A DNA stretch of 64,000 nucleotides from CAIQPV01 sp964480365 (GCA_964480365.1 CAYZPM010000010.1:1-64000), one strand, 5' to 3'; positions 1-8,104 are shown, numbered from the stretch's first letter. Program-made: numbers and translations. Notes: a model not told the origin generated them from the letters alone.

Positions 1-85
1 CCTTCCCATCCCGAACAGGACAGTGAAACGACTTTGCGCCGATGATAGTGTACATGCGTATGTGAAAGTAGGTCATCGTCAGACT
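1..85 (+). rRNA. rrf: 5S ribosomal RNA, 3' part (partial at window edge)
   Basis: The first bases read as the 3' two-thirds of a bacterial 5S rRNA: CCUUCCCAUCCCGAACAGG, then GUGAAACGAC, GCCGAUGAUAGUG, and a closing GUGAAAGUAGGUCAUCGUC. The 5' part lies outside the window, so an rRNA operon on the + strand ends here. The 3' end at about 85 is estimated from the usual length of the molecule. Confidence 0.93.
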
Positions 86-123
86 CACCGCGATGCGGAC
101 AACAATTCATCTGTGAAATTAAT

Positions 124-379
124 TCACGCCACCATAACATCCTGCACAGGAAGCATTTCAGCAAGCAAGGTTTCAGGTGCAATGTCTTGTTCGTTCGGCC
201 AGGTAACCGCACCAAACAAAATATCTACTTGGTTGAAATAATTTACATCCTTCAACTCACGAAAAACTCCGCGATCCAGATAAGGCTTCATATCGAAAAC
301 ACCCTTGCGCCCGTCCTCGACTTCGACATAGATTCGGTAATCAGAAAGTGGTTTGACGACTTTAGTATCCCAGTACATG
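124..379 (-). CDS. DUF2442 domain protein
   Basis: Small protein of the DUF2442 family, function unknown. It has the typical opening MYWDTKVVKPLSDY and the FGAVTWPNEQDIAPETLL stretch near the C-terminus. The ORF is open further upstream to 420, but the family begins at MYWD, and the ATG at 379 has a GTGAGG Shine-Dalgarno-like sequence just before it, so I prefer that start. DUF2442 genes commonly follow a DUF4160 gene; here only the last codons of such a partner remain (386-466), 7 nt upstream. The pair is often annotated as a possible toxin-antitoxin unit, but that role is unproven. Confidence 0.8.
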
Positions 380-385
380 GCAGCC

Positions 386-466
386 TCACAAGGGAGCAAT
401 TTTGTAGGGATTTTCGCCACTGACAGCCAACTCCCAATCTGCCATCAGTTCATCGTAGTAATACCC
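386..466 (-). pseudogene. C-terminal remnant of a DUF4160-type gene
   Basis: Reading the minus strand in the frame that stops at 386-388 gives YYYDELMADWELAVSGENP followed by YKIAPL and a stop. This resembles the end of DUF4160 proteins (…ELxxxWELAxxGxPxxxIxPL) that normally precede DUF2442. Homology stops at about 466, right where the unrelated AT-rich gene ending at 471 begins, and an in-frame TGA follows soon upstream. The partner gene therefore seems to have been lost when the neighbouring DNA arrived. Confidence 0.5.
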
Positions 467-470
467 AGCA

Positions 471-1055
471 CTATTTGTAAGAAATTGACGAGTCAACTTT
501 TATTGACATGATTATTTTTTGGAAAATCGGCATATATTTTAAAAAATCATTTGAAACTGATACACCAGTTACTTGGATAACGCCATATTCAGTAGGAATC
601 ATTCCAATTATTTCTGAAATTGAACTACCATTGGGAATCGAATTTTTTGTAAATATCCATATGATATTTGCAGCCTCATCGTACATAGGTCGACCAAATG
701 TTACATCATTAAGTGCGCCGGAAACATTTGTGTTTATTTTCTCGGTTGTCTTCTTTATATCGATTGCCTCCATAGATTTGAATTCTTTTTGCGAGTATTT
801 CCGTAAGTTCTTAACTTCAATAAGAACGTAAGGGTATGTCAACCAATCATATCCAAGTTGAAATCCATAATCAGGTTTTATGTATTTTGCTTTTGGCGCT
901 TTTTTCTTAACCTCCTCAGCTGATTTACTCAACACATCTTGAGGAATTTCATTCCAATTAATTGGGATTTCAACAGCAAATGCAGGTTTTTGAATTTCCC
1001 CGGCTATCGCGGAAGTGCAACAAAGATATAAAACAACAAAAATGAATTTTTTCAT
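471..1055 (-). CDS. Hypothetical secreted protein, AT-rich
   Basis: 194-residue protein of unknown function. The N-terminus (MKKFIFVVLYLCCTSAIAGE) is a good Sec signal peptide with a likely cleavage after AIA-G, so the product is probably periplasmic. The rest is Lys/Ile-rich with no motif I recognise. Base composition is clearly more AT-rich than the housekeeping genes, suggesting foreign origin. It lies in the same orientation as the ankyrin gene 50 nt upstream and may be co-transcribed with it. Confidence 0.6.
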   Translation of the reverse strand: MKKFIFVVLYLCCTSAIAGEIQKPAFAVEIPINWNEIPQDVLSKSAEEVKKKAPKAKYIKPDYGFQLGYDWLTYPYVLIEVKNLRKYSQKEFKSMEAIDIKKTTEKINTNVSGALNDVTFGRPMYDEAANIIWIFTKNSIPNGSSISEIIGMIPTEYGVIQVTGVSVSNDFLKYMPIFQKIIMSIKVDSSISYK

Positions 1056-1105
1056 CTTTTACTTTGGCAGAATATAAATTGCTAAAAAATAAAACAAAGA
1101 CGTGA

Positions 1106-1495
1106 TCACGTTTCAAGTTTCTTAAATAAATCCAAACCGCTTTTCCATTTCATTTTTTCTGCCAATTCAAGTGGAGTAAGTCCGTCGTTCCGTGTGGACG
1201 ATAAATCGGCTTTGTTTGCTATAAGTAGGTGAACCATTTCAAATGCTTTTTCTTTAACCGCGACATGCAACGGTGATTCGCCAGCTATATTTTTGGCATC
1301 AATTAGCTCAGGAAATTCCTTCACGATTCGTATTGCGCTCTTTATATCTCTTGCCTCGACTGTCTGAATGAGAATAGTCGAATCAGGATTAGAAATAATT
1401 GCTTTCTTTTTTCTACTCAGAACGATCGAGAGAATAGCGCCAGTTATACCGCCAACTATTATCTTTGCAATGAAATCGTCTGAAAGAAAATCCAT
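1106..1495 (-). CDS. Membrane-anchored ankyrin-repeat protein
   Basis: 129 residues. An N-terminal hydrophobic segment (about residues 9-27, IAKIIVGGITGAILSIVL) precedes basic RKKK, consistent with a single membrane anchor. Residues ~45-125 form ankyrin repeats, with the hallmark GESPLHVAVKEKAFEMVHLL and DGLTPLELA. Ankyrin repeats mediate protein-protein contacts; the partner is unknown. The gene is AT-rich like its downstream neighbour, and both look acquired. Confidence 0.7.
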   Translation of the reverse strand: MDFLSDDFIAKIIVGGITGAILSIVLSRKKKAIISNPDSTILIQTVEARDIKSAIRIVKEFPELIDAKNIAGESPLHVAVKEKAFEMVHLLIANKADLSSTRNDGLTPLELAEKMKWKSGLDLFKKLET

Positions 1496-1541
1496 TTTTT
1501 ATTATCCTTAATCTATGTTGGTTGTTAATTTTAGCGCGAAC

Positions 1542-2270
1542 CTAACCATCGCACCATAAATCGTTGATTTTTTGAACTTCGAGTTGGTCATTCTCGAAGC
1601 ACAAAAGCATACTGCGAGAGCAAATAAAGATGGAGTGAAAGCATGGTGGTTCGAAAAAGTGGGCAATGCGGCGCAAACACTCTACAGCAGCCTCCTGAAT
1701 TTCTTGCGGGTCATGGATTGGCACACGCCACTCATCCTGAATGAGGAGCCACATAGTTTTGTGAGGCGAGTAGTTGCCAGCGCGCAGTTTTTCAGTTTTT
1801 TGCGCAATGAAATATACCATTGCGGTGATCCATTGTTGCTTTGGCATGTCACCTACCCAAGGATAGCCGAGTTTTTTTCCGCTAGCGATGTCGAGTTTTT
1901 CACGTCTCTCGAAGACTTGCTCTCCAGGACGAAAAGTCTGGCCGAAGTACATGGATTCAGGAAAAAGGCGTTCTTGAAGCGCTGCGATTTCATACCAATC
2001 TTCTGGAACGGCTTCGACGCATTCAACCCCGACTTCTAATCCGGCAAGATTGAGGACGAAATCAGGTTTGTCACCATGCATCAAAGTAAGTGGGAAGGCG
2101 ATTTTCCCGGCGCTTGCTGCGGTGGCGAGGAAGCGGGCCATCACGTACTGCTCACGGTGCTGCGACGTTCGACCTTCAGTGATGTGAGGTACAGTGATGT
2201 CGGTTGCTTGCAATTGAGCGAGTAGCACATTCGCGGATGCAGCATTGAAACTTAGATTAGGTTTGCTCAT
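1542..2270 (-). CDS. Hypothetical protein, possible restriction-like nuclease fold
   Basis: About 242 residues, unrecognised family. I start it at MSKPNLSF (2270); an in-frame ATG four codons upstream is also possible. Residues ~70-95 read KPDFVLNLAGLEVGVECVEAV, an acidic residue-strand-E pattern that faintly resembles a PD-(D/E)xK core, but no catalytic Lys is clear, so this is weak inference. The gene stands alone between the ankyrin gene and the ParE module. Confidence 0.55.
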   Translation of the reverse strand: MSKPNLSFNAASANVLLAQLQATDITVPHITEGRTSQHREQYVMARFLATAASAGKIAFPLTLMHGDKPDFVLNLAGLEVGVECVEAVPEDWYEIAALQERLFPESMYFGQTFRPGEQVFERREKLDIASGKKLGYPWVGDMPKQQWITAMVYFIAQKTEKLRAGNYSPHKTMWLLIQDEWRVPIHDPQEIQEAAVECLRRIAHFFEPPCFHSIFICSRSMLLCFENDQLEVQKINDLWCDG

Positions 2271-2398
2271 GATGCATAACATGGGAATCGCGAGTTCAAG
2301 TCTTGTATTATCACATCCGTCAAACCTTCAAGTCTGCCGTCTGGCGAAGCGGGATCGCTGCAATGCTGAACCCAGGGTCATGGCAGGGTCAGGTCTTT

Positions 2399-2439
2399 CA
2401 TTGCCACATTCCCGAAGAAACATGAAAAATGTGGCAATG
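2399..2439. repeat. Inverted repeat, 12-bp arms
   Basis: CATTGCCACATT at 2399-2410 pairs perfectly with AATGTGGCAATG at 2428-2439 around a 17-nt loop. It lies between the hypothetical gene and the ParE toxin stop, preceded by GGGTCAGGTC. It could act as a bidirectional terminator or be a REP-like repeat; there is no clear T-run. Confidence 0.55.
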
Positions 2440-2442
2440 TCA

Positions 2443-2742
2443 TCATTTCGCTAAACGCCCTGACCAATAGGCAGGCTGGCGGCGTTGGTGTGCGACAGCA
2501 AGCACGATAATTTGATTTAGCTCGGCGCGATAAATAACGAAAAATGGAAAACGTTTCAATCCGGCTTTATGGATGTCGGGTGCGCCAATAGTCGGATAAA
2601 AATTGGGCGCAGTGCAAATATGCGCCATGACCGTTTCGAACTCTTTCAGATAGTCCGTTCCCAAACCGGGCAGTCTGTCTTCGTAAAAGTTGACGTTATC
2701 GTAGTGTTCGGCAGTTGCGGCGCGGTGAAACCGGTATTTCAT
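2443..2742 (-). CDS. RelE/ParE-family toxin
   Basis: 99-residue member of the RelE/ParE toxin superfamily. It has the characteristic opening MKYRFHRAATAEHYDNVNFYE, the central LKRFPFFVIYRAE strand and the terminal VLAVAHQRRQPAYW. ParE-type members poison DNA gyrase and RelE-type members cleave mRNA; the PF09720-type partner does not decide which. Its start overlaps the antitoxin stop by 4 nt (ATGA), the usual antitoxin-first toxin-antitoxin arrangement. Confidence 0.88.
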   Translation of the reverse strand: MKYRFHRAATAEHYDNVNFYEDRLPGLGTDYLKEFETVMAHICTAPNFYPTIGAPDIHKAGLKRFPFFVIYRAELNQIIVLAVAHQRRQPAYWSGRLAK

Positions 2743-2963
2743 CGCAACAGCGCACGGGCAGCGGCACTGACTTCCTCGGCAGAAACGGTATCGGCCACTC
2801 CGCTGTCAATTTCCGCAGAGCGGCGCAGTGCTTCGACACGCCATGCTTCTGCAATTTCATCCTCATTTTGGGCTTCAAGGCTGAGTAACAATTTGTGCGC
2901 AAGCTCGGCACGTTGTTTCAAGGGGAGATGCAGTGCGGTGTCTTCAAGTGTTTCTGTATTCAT
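2739..2963 (-). CDS. Addiction-module antitoxin (PF09720-like)
   Basis: 74-residue protein of the putative addiction module family, with LPLKQRAELAHKLLLSLE near the N-terminus and an Asp/Glu-rich C-terminal half ending AEEVSAAARALLR. It should neutralise the toxin encoded immediately downstream (4-nt overlap) and, by analogy, repress its own promoter. AAAGGAACCCC precedes the ATG and supplies a ribosome-binding site. Confidence 0.85.
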   Translation of the reverse strand: MNTETLEDTALHLPLKQRAELAHKLLLSLEAQNEDEIAEAWRVEALRRSAEIDSGVADTVSAEEVSAAARALLR

Positions 2964-2994
2964 GGGGTTCCTTTCAACTCGCGTAAGGCGTATT

Positions 2995-3028
2995 GTAGGG
3001 TGCCATTAAGCGAAGCGCAATGCACGGG
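2995..3028. repeat. Short imperfect palindrome (GTGC..ATT / AATGCAC)
   Basis: GTAGGGTGCCATTAAGCGAA runs into GCGCAATGCAC, giving GTGC(C)ATT paired with AATGCAC around AAGCGAAGCGC. Similar small palindromes are dispersed in many genomes. It abuts the left piece of the 23S rRNA remnant. Confidence 0.35.
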
Positions 3029-3033
3029 AGTTT

Positions 3034-3079
3034 GAGTGTAACACCTGTCCAATGCTGGAAGGTTAAGTGATGGGGCACA
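3034..3079 (+). pseudogene. 23S rRNA remnant, left piece
   Basis: GTGTAACACCTG, AATGCTGGAAGGTTAAGTGA and TGGGG match the conserved domain IV stretch GTGTGACGCCTGCCCGGTGCC then GGAAGGTTAAGTGATGGGG of betaproteobacterial 23S rRNA with a few substitutions. The similarity stops at GGGGCACA (3072-3079) and resumes at 4190 with CACAAGCTCTTGATCG, the next bases of the same rRNA segment. The piece is therefore one half of an rRNA fragment split by about 1.1 kb of inserted DNA. Confidence 0.75.
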
Positions 3080-3118
3080 TCCGCAATGTCTTCGCCGAAA
3101 GCGAGTTGGCACCGGAAT

Positions 3119-3145
3119 CAGTAGTAAAGAATTTCTTTACTACTG
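3119..3145. promoter_or_regulatory. 27-bp palindrome, probable operator of the downstream module
   Basis: CAGTAGTAAAGAA, a single T, then TTCTTTACTACTG: two perfect 13-nt arms. It lies 88 nt upstream of the first gene of the module and has no T-run, so it fits a dimeric repressor site better than a terminator. Autoregulation by the antitoxin is inferred. Confidence 0.55.
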
Positions 3146-3232
3146 CCGCTGAATGTTTACGGGTAATATTCAAAAGTGTAATAAACTGTCATGCTCAAAT
3201 GGCAGTATTATAGCCGTTAAAGGAGATTGGTA

Positions 3233-3502
3233 ATGTCCACCTTGGTGATCGAACATTTCAAAGCCAGTGAATTACCCCAGCAATGGGCGCAACGCTTAAA
3301 GGTACGGTCTGAGCAAAACGTTACTGTTCGTATTGAAACAGAGGCCACTCAGACTGCCCACACACCAGAAACGTTTGTGACTGATGATCCCGCTTTTGGT
3401 ATTTGGCGTGATCGAGAAGGTATGGCAGATGTGCCCGCTTTCGTGCGGCAACTGCGCGCTGCACGATATTCTCCTGATGGTTTACGTGGCAAGCAGTTAT
3501 GA
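3233..3502 (+). CDS. Antitoxin-like protein
   Basis: 89 residues. The ATG at 3233 follows AAAGGAGA at the right distance and is better than an in-frame TTG six bases earlier. The C-terminal block DPAFGIWRDREGMADVPAFV is typical of small antitoxin-like proteins that precede PIN or nucleotidyltransferase toxins; the N-terminus is a short beta-rich segment. The stop overlaps the nucleotidyltransferase start (ATGA), so the two are translationally coupled. Function as a third component of the MNT/HEPN module is inferred. Confidence 0.7.
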   Translation: MSTLVIEHFKASELPQQWAQRLKVRSEQNVTVRIETEATQTAHTPETFVTDDPAFGIWRDREGMADVPAFVRQLRAARYSPDGLRGKQL

Positions 3503-3819
3503 TTTCCGGTGAACAGATACAACAGGCCGTCGAGCGGCTGGTCGCGGCGTCCAATCCGAGCAAGGTGATCTTGTTCGGTTCCTACGCGCGCGGCGATGCG
3601 ACCGAAGATTCCGATCTGGATTTGATGGTGATCGAACATGAGGTAGCCAACAAGTTTGACGAAATGGTGCGCTTGCGGAATGTGATGGGGGATATGGGCG
3701 TGGGCGTGGACTTGCTGGTGTATTTCGACGGCGAGGCTTCCCGCCGCAGCCAGGTGCCGGGAACGGTTTTGTACCGGGCATTCCAAGAAGGCAGGGTAAT
3801 GTATGTCGCCCGTCATTGA
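3499..3819 (+). CDS. MNT-type minimal nucleotidyltransferase
   Basis: 106 residues with the polymerase-beta-like nucleotidyltransferase signature LFGSYARGDATEDSDLDLMV (GSYARG then DSDLDL, the metal-binding Asp pair) and a third acidic strand GVGVDLLVYF. In characterised MNT/HEPN pairs this enzyme transfers AMP to the HEPN toxin and inactivates it. It overlaps the antitoxin-like gene by 4 nt and the HEPN frame by 17 nt. Confidence 0.88.
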   Translation: MISGEQIQQAVERLVAASNPSKVILFGSYARGDATEDSDLDLMVIEHEVANKFDEMVRLRNVMGDMGVGVDLLVYFDGEASRRSQVPGTVLYRAFQEGRVMYVARH

Positions 3820-4186
3820 AGAAGCACGCCGTTATTTGCAACTGGCGGATGACGATGCGGCGGCGTTTCGCGGTTAGCTGAAATTGCCCGAAGTGAAGTT
3901 TCGTCTGGCCTGTTTTCATGCCCAGCAGTCGGTTGAAAAATTGATGAAAGCCGTGCTGATTTTTCATGGCATTGACTATCAACGAACCCATGATTTGCAT
4001 ACGCTCGCGTCGTTATTGTTGAAACATGGTGTTACGCCCCCTTGTTCTCCAGAAGAATTGACGCAGCTCAACCCGTTTGCGGTGACGTTCCGTTATGACG
4101 ATACCGATATTCCGCTTATCCAGGATGCGGTGGTGGAAAAAATGGTGGACACCATGCGCCGCTGGGCGGGCGAAGTGGTGAAATGA
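3803..4186 (+). pseudogene. HEPN-domain toxin with in-frame amber stop
   Basis: From the ATG at 3803 (preceded by GCAGGG) the frame reads MSPVIEEARRYLQLADDDAA then AFRG, a TAG at 3875-3877, and continues LKLPEVKFRLACFHAQQSVE, EKLMKAVLIFHGIDYQ and RTHDLHTLASLLLK to a TGA at 4184-4186. The CFHAQQSVEKLMKA block and RTHDL identify a HEPN domain. The stop removes the first helix from the rest, so the ribonuclease toxin is probably dead unless translation restarts at the TTG at 3884. A sequencing error cannot be excluded. Confidence 0.75.
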
Positions 4187-4189
4187 AGC

Positions 4190-4400
4190 CACAAGCTCTT
4201 GATCGAAGCCCCAGTAAACGGTGGTCGCAACTATAATGGTGCAAAGGTAGCGAAATCCCTTGCCGGGTAAGTGCGGGCGCCTCTAAAAATCCAATTTTGC
4301 GAACATCTGCTTTGCGGATTGCTGGGAGGCTTTGAAGCGGTGTCGCCAGACATCGTGGAGCCAACCTTGAAATACCACCCTGATGTGTTTGAGGTTCTAA
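4190..4400 (+). pseudogene. 23S rRNA remnant, right piece (degenerate, internally deleted)
   Basis: CACAAGCTCTTGATCGAAGC, CCCAGTAAACGG, AACTATAA and AAGGTAGCGAAATC…GGGTAAGT match the helix 68-71 region of 23S rRNA. About 50 unrelated bases follow (4277-4322) where roughly 190 would be expected. Then GGGAGGCTTTGAAGCGG, TCGTGGAGCCAACCTTGAAA, TACCACCCTG and TGTTTGAGGTTCTAA match the next conserved block, with the betaproteobacterial variants. Substitutions in the helix 69 stem break pairing, so this is a decaying fragment and not a functional rRNA. Confidence 0.8.
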
Positions 4401-4523
4401 GCTAATTGGCTGGCTCATTGCTCAACAGAAAGAAAAGCTGGTAGCATGCATCCCCTCTCGGCAGACGAAATGCCGGGGGAACCTCAAAAACAATTTCCCT
4501 TGTTGTTCATTTTGCTTAGCCGC

Positions 4524-5855
4524 GTGCCAAAAAAATTCTATATTAAAACCTTCGGTTGCCAGATGAACGAATACGACTCGGACAAGATGGCGGACGTGTT
4601 GCGTGCCTGCGAGGGCATGGAGCAGACCGAGACGCCGGAAGATGCCGATGTCATCTTGTTTAACACCTGCTCGGTGCGCGAGAAGGCGCAGGAGAAGGTG
4701 TTCTCCGACTTGGGGCGGATGCGCCCACTAAAGGAGGCGCGGCCCGATCTCATCATCGGCGTGGGAGGTTGCGTCGCCAGCCAGGAAGGTGACGCCATTG
4801 TGAAACGCGCGCCGTATGTAGACGTGGTGTTCGGACCCCAGACGCTGCACCGCCTGCCGCAATTAATCGCGGCGCGACGCGCGAGTGGGCACTCACAAGT
4901 GGACATCAGTTTCCCCGAGATAGAAAAGTTCGACCATCTGCCCGCTGCACAAACCACAGCCGGTTCGGCTTTTGTTTCCATCATGGAAGGGTGCAGCAAG
5001 TTCTGTACTTATTGCGTGGTGCCCTATACGCGCGGCGACGAAGTGTCGCGCCCGTTCGCCGATGTGATGCGCGAGGTGGAAGCGCTGGTGGCGCAAGGCG
5101 TGGGCGAAATTACTGTGCTGGGGCAGAATGTAAATGCTTACTGCGGCGTCATGGACGATGGCGATACTGTCGATCTCGCCTTCTTGTTGCAGGAGATCGC
5201 GGCACTGGAGGGGGTGCAGCGGCTGCGCTACACCACTTCGCATCCCAGAGAAATGAGCCAGCGCTTGATCGATCTGTATGCTGCTCAGCCCAAGCTGGCG
5301 AGCCATTTGCACCTGCCGGTGCAGTCCGGCTCGGATCGTATTCTTGCAGCGATGAAGCGCGGTTACACTGCGCTGGAATACAAGTCCATCGTTCGCAAGC
5401 TGCGTGCGGCGCGCCCGGATATTGTGCTGACTTCCGATTTCATCGTCGGCTTTCCCGGCGAGACCGAACGCGATTTCGAGGCGACCATCAAGCTGATCGA
5501 AGACGTGGGCTTTGATGCCAGCTTCAGTTTTTTGTATAGCCCGCGCCCCGGCACGCCCGCCGCCGAAATGCCGGACGAAGTGCCGCACGAAGTCAAGGCC
5601 GCGCGCCTGAAGCGCTTGCAGGATTTGGTGACAATGCAGGCCGAGGCACTGTCAACCCGCTTGCCGGGTAGCGTACAGCGCGTGTTAGTGGAAAGTGTGT
5701 CGCGCAAAAATTCGCAGGAATTGGCGGGGCGTATGGATAATAACCGCATTGTAAATTTTGCCGGATCGCCCGGCATGCTGGGGCGATTCGTGGATGTAAA
5801 AGTTACTACCGTATGGGCCTACACGCTGCGCGGCGAGGTAGTGTCGAAACCATGA
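4524..5855 (+). CDS. miaB: tRNA-2-methylthio-N6-dimethylallyladenosine synthase MiaB
   Basis: Radical-SAM enzyme that adds a methylthio group at C2 of i6A37 in tRNAs. The N-terminal domain has the cluster-binding cysteines in FGCQMNEYDS, FNTCSVREKA and VGGCVASQEG. The radical-SAM motif is CSKFCTYCVVPYTRG, and a C-terminal TRAM domain follows (VLVESVSRKNSQELAGR). The open frame extends to an ATG at 4446, but family members begin just before KFYIKTFGCQ, so I place the start at the GTG at 4524; neither start has a clear ribosome-binding site. It stands alone on the + strand, beside the 23S remnant. Confidence 0.93.
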   Translation: MPKKFYIKTFGCQMNEYDSDKMADVLRACEGMEQTETPEDADVILFNTCSVREKAQEKVFSDLGRMRPLKEARPDLIIGVGGCVASQEGDAIVKRAPYVDVVFGPQTLHRLPQLIAARRASGHSQVDISFPEIEKFDHLPAAQTTAGSAFVSIMEGCSKFCTYCVVPYTRGDEVSRPFADVMREVEALVAQGVGEITVLGQNVNAYCGVMDDGDTVDLAFLLQEIAALEGVQRLRYTTSHPREMSQRLIDLYAAQPKLASHLHLPVQSGSDRILAAMKRGYTALEYKSIVRKLRAARPDIVLTSDFIVGFPGETERDFEATIKLIEDVGFDASFSFLYSPRPGTPAAEMPDEVPHEVKAARLKRLQDLVTMQAEALSTRLPGSVQRVLVESVSRKNSQELAGRMDNNRIVNFAGSPGMLGRFVDVKVTTVWAYTLRGEVVSKP

Positions 5856-5942
5856 GAGCAAGTATTAGGTACGATTAATCAGCTGCTGAGCCGCCCTGGC
5901 TTGTCTTTCGCGCTACCCCGGCACGCGAATGTTTAAACCGGA

Positions 5943-8066
5943 TCAAGCTGGCACGCTCTTAACCCGCGTGATGCGCACCACCTCGGGTATGCCGCGCAGG
6001 CCGCGCATTACCTTGGCCAAGTGCTGGCGATTGCCGACTTGCAGGGTGAAGTACAGCGCTGTGTAATCGCCTTCGTTGCTGAAATGTACGTTCTCGATAT
6101 TGGATTCGGCCTCGGCGATGGCTGCTGCGACTTTTGCCAGCACGCCGCGCTGGTTGGCGACGATGAGTTTGATGCTCACTTCGAAGGGGCGGCTGATATT
6201 TTTGTCCCAAGTCACGTCCAGCCATTTGTCCATTCCGCTACGCCCCTTGCGCAGCGAGGGGCAGTCGTGGGTATGCACAATCAAGCCCTGTCCGCTCTTG
6301 ATGACGCCGACGATAGGGTCGCCCGGAATGGGGCGGCAGCATTTGGCGAATTGTACCGCCATGCCTTCCGTGCCGAGGATTGTGACTACGCCGCTGGAAG
6401 AGGTGTGCTCCGGGGAACCGGCTTCGCCGATCCGTGCAAGCTGGCGCGCGATAACCATGTTGAGGCGGCGGCCCAGGCCGATGTCGGCAAGGACTTCCTC
6501 GCGCGATTTTGCATCGCTGTCCTTGAGCAGCTTTTGCCAGTGGGGATTATCGTCAATATCCTGCGGCTTCAATCCGAGCGAAGTCAGCGCTTGATGCAGC
6601 AGGCGTTCGCCCAGCGCGGCAGATTCCTGGAAATGCATGGTCTTGAGGAAATGGCGGATGTGGCTGCGCGCCTTGCTGGTCACTACATAGCCTAACCAGG
6701 CAGGATTGGGCTTGGCATGGGGCGCGGTGATGATTTCTACGCGGTCGCCGTTCTTCAGTTCGGCACGTAACGGAACCAGCTCGAAATTCACCTTGACGGC
6801 CACGCAACGATTGCCGATGTCGGTGTGCACACTGTAGGCGAAATCCACCGCTGTCGCGCCGCGCGGCAAAGCGAGGATCTTGCCTTTCGGTGTGAACACA
6901 TACACCTCGTCCGGGAACAGGTCTACCTTCAGATGTTCCAGAAATTCGACCGAGTCGCCGCTTTCGGCGAGGCTTTCCAGCAGGCTTTGCAGCCACTGGT
7001 GAGTCTTCTGGTGCAGATCGTTGATCGGCGCATGTACGCTCTTGTACAGCCAGTGTGAGGCAACGCCCGCCTCGGCAATCTTGTGCATCTCCACGGTGCG
7101 GATCTGCACTTCAATGGGCGTGCCGAACGGGCCGAACAAGGTGGTGTGCAGCGACTGGTAACCGTTAGCCTTGGGGATGGCGATGTAGTCCTTGAATTTG
7201 CCGGGGATCGGCTTGTACAGGGCGTGCAGCACTCCGAGTGCCAGGTAGCAGGATGGCACGTCGTCAACCTGTACGCGGAATCCGTAGATATCCAGCACCT
7301 GCGAGAATGCCAGCGCCTTCGCCTGCATCTTCTGGTAGATTCCGTACAAATGTTTCTCGCGTCCCTGCACCTGAGCGTTGATGTGTTGCTCTTTCAGGCG
7401 CTGGCGGATCGCTTCCAGAATCTTGCCGACTACCTCGCGGCGATTACCGCGCGCGACTTTGAGCGCTTTGGATAGTACCGAGTAGCGGTTGGGGTGCAGA
7501 TGCTTGAAACTGAGGTCTTCCAGTTCCTGATAGATAGAATTGAGGCCCAGACGGTTGGCGATGGGGGCATATATTTCCATGGTTTCGCGCGCGATGCGCT
7601 CGATTTTCTCGCGCGACATCGCCCCCAGCGTGCGCATATTGTGCAGCCGATCCGCCAGCTTGATGAGAATCACACGCACGTCGCGGGCCATCGCCAACAG
7701 CATCTTGCGGAAATTTTCCGCCTGCGCGTCTTCCTTGGTTTCAAACTCGATGCGGTCGAGTTTGCTCAGCCCGTCAACCAGATCGGCTACCGGTTTGCCG
7801 AATTTTTTGGCGATGTCTTCGTTGCGGATGTCGGTGTCTTCCACCACGTCATGCAACAACGCCGCCATGATTGCCTGTGCGTCGAGATGCAGCGGGGTGA
7901 GGATACGTGCGACGGAGATTGGATGCGAGATGTACGACTCGCCGGATTGGCGGAACTGGCCGTGGTGGGCGGTGTCGCTAAATTCGAGCGCCTGCCGGAT
8001 GTGCTCGACATCCTTCGGTTTCAGGTAGGTAGAAACCTCCTGTAGAAGTGTTTCGGCATCTGACAT
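5943..8066 (-). CDS. spoT: Bifunctional (p)ppGpp synthetase/hydrolase SpoT
   Basis: 707-residue RelA/SpoT homolog that makes and degrades the alarmone (p)ppGpp. The HD hydrolase domain is intact (ISHPISVARILTPLHLD, LLHDVVEDTD). The synthetase domain has IYQKMQAK, YGFRVQV and PKANGYQSLHTT…EVQIRT. A TGS domain (VYVFTPKGKILALPRGATAV) and a C-terminal ACT domain follow. Third gene of a gmk-rpoZ-spoT operon, the usual proteobacterial order, with a 171-nt gap after rpoZ that holds dispersed repeats. Confidence 0.96.
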   Translation of the reverse strand: MSDAETLLQEVSTYLKPKDVEHIRQALEFSDTAHHGQFRQSGESYISHPISVARILTPLHLDAQAIMAALLHDVVEDTDIRNEDIAKKFGKPVADLVDGLSKLDRIEFETKEDAQAENFRKMLLAMARDVRVILIKLADRLHNMRTLGAMSREKIERIARETMEIYAPIANRLGLNSIYQELEDLSFKHLHPNRYSVLSKALKVARGNRREVVGKILEAIRQRLKEQHINAQVQGREKHLYGIYQKMQAKALAFSQVLDIYGFRVQVDDVPSCYLALGVLHALYKPIPGKFKDYIAIPKANGYQSLHTTLFGPFGTPIEVQIRTVEMHKIAEAGVASHWLYKSVHAPINDLHQKTHQWLQSLLESLAESGDSVEFLEHLKVDLFPDEVYVFTPKGKILALPRGATAVDFAYSVHTDIGNRCVAVKVNFELVPLRAELKNGDRVEIITAPHAKPNPAWLGYVVTSKARSHIRHFLKTMHFQESAALGERLLHQALTSLGLKPQDIDDNPHWQKLLKDSDAKSREEVLADIGLGRRLNMVIARQLARIGEAGSPEHTSSSGVVTILGTEGMAVQFAKCCRPIPGDPIVGVIKSGQGLIVHTHDCPSLRKGRSGMDKWLDVTWDKNISRPFEVSIKLIVANQRGVLAKVAAAIAEAESNIENVHFSNEGDYTALYFTLQVGNRQHLAKVMRGLRGIPEVVRITRVKSVPA

Positions 8067-8104
8067 TTGTCATGGCTGCAGTTGAAATCCAATGGCGTTC
8101 ACTT

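Noticed and set aside
2288..2312. T-arm-like sequence GCGAGTTCAAGTCTTGT
   Set aside because: No acceptor, D or anticodon arm can be built around it, and no CCA; probably chance, though a tRNA-end remnant cannot be excluded.
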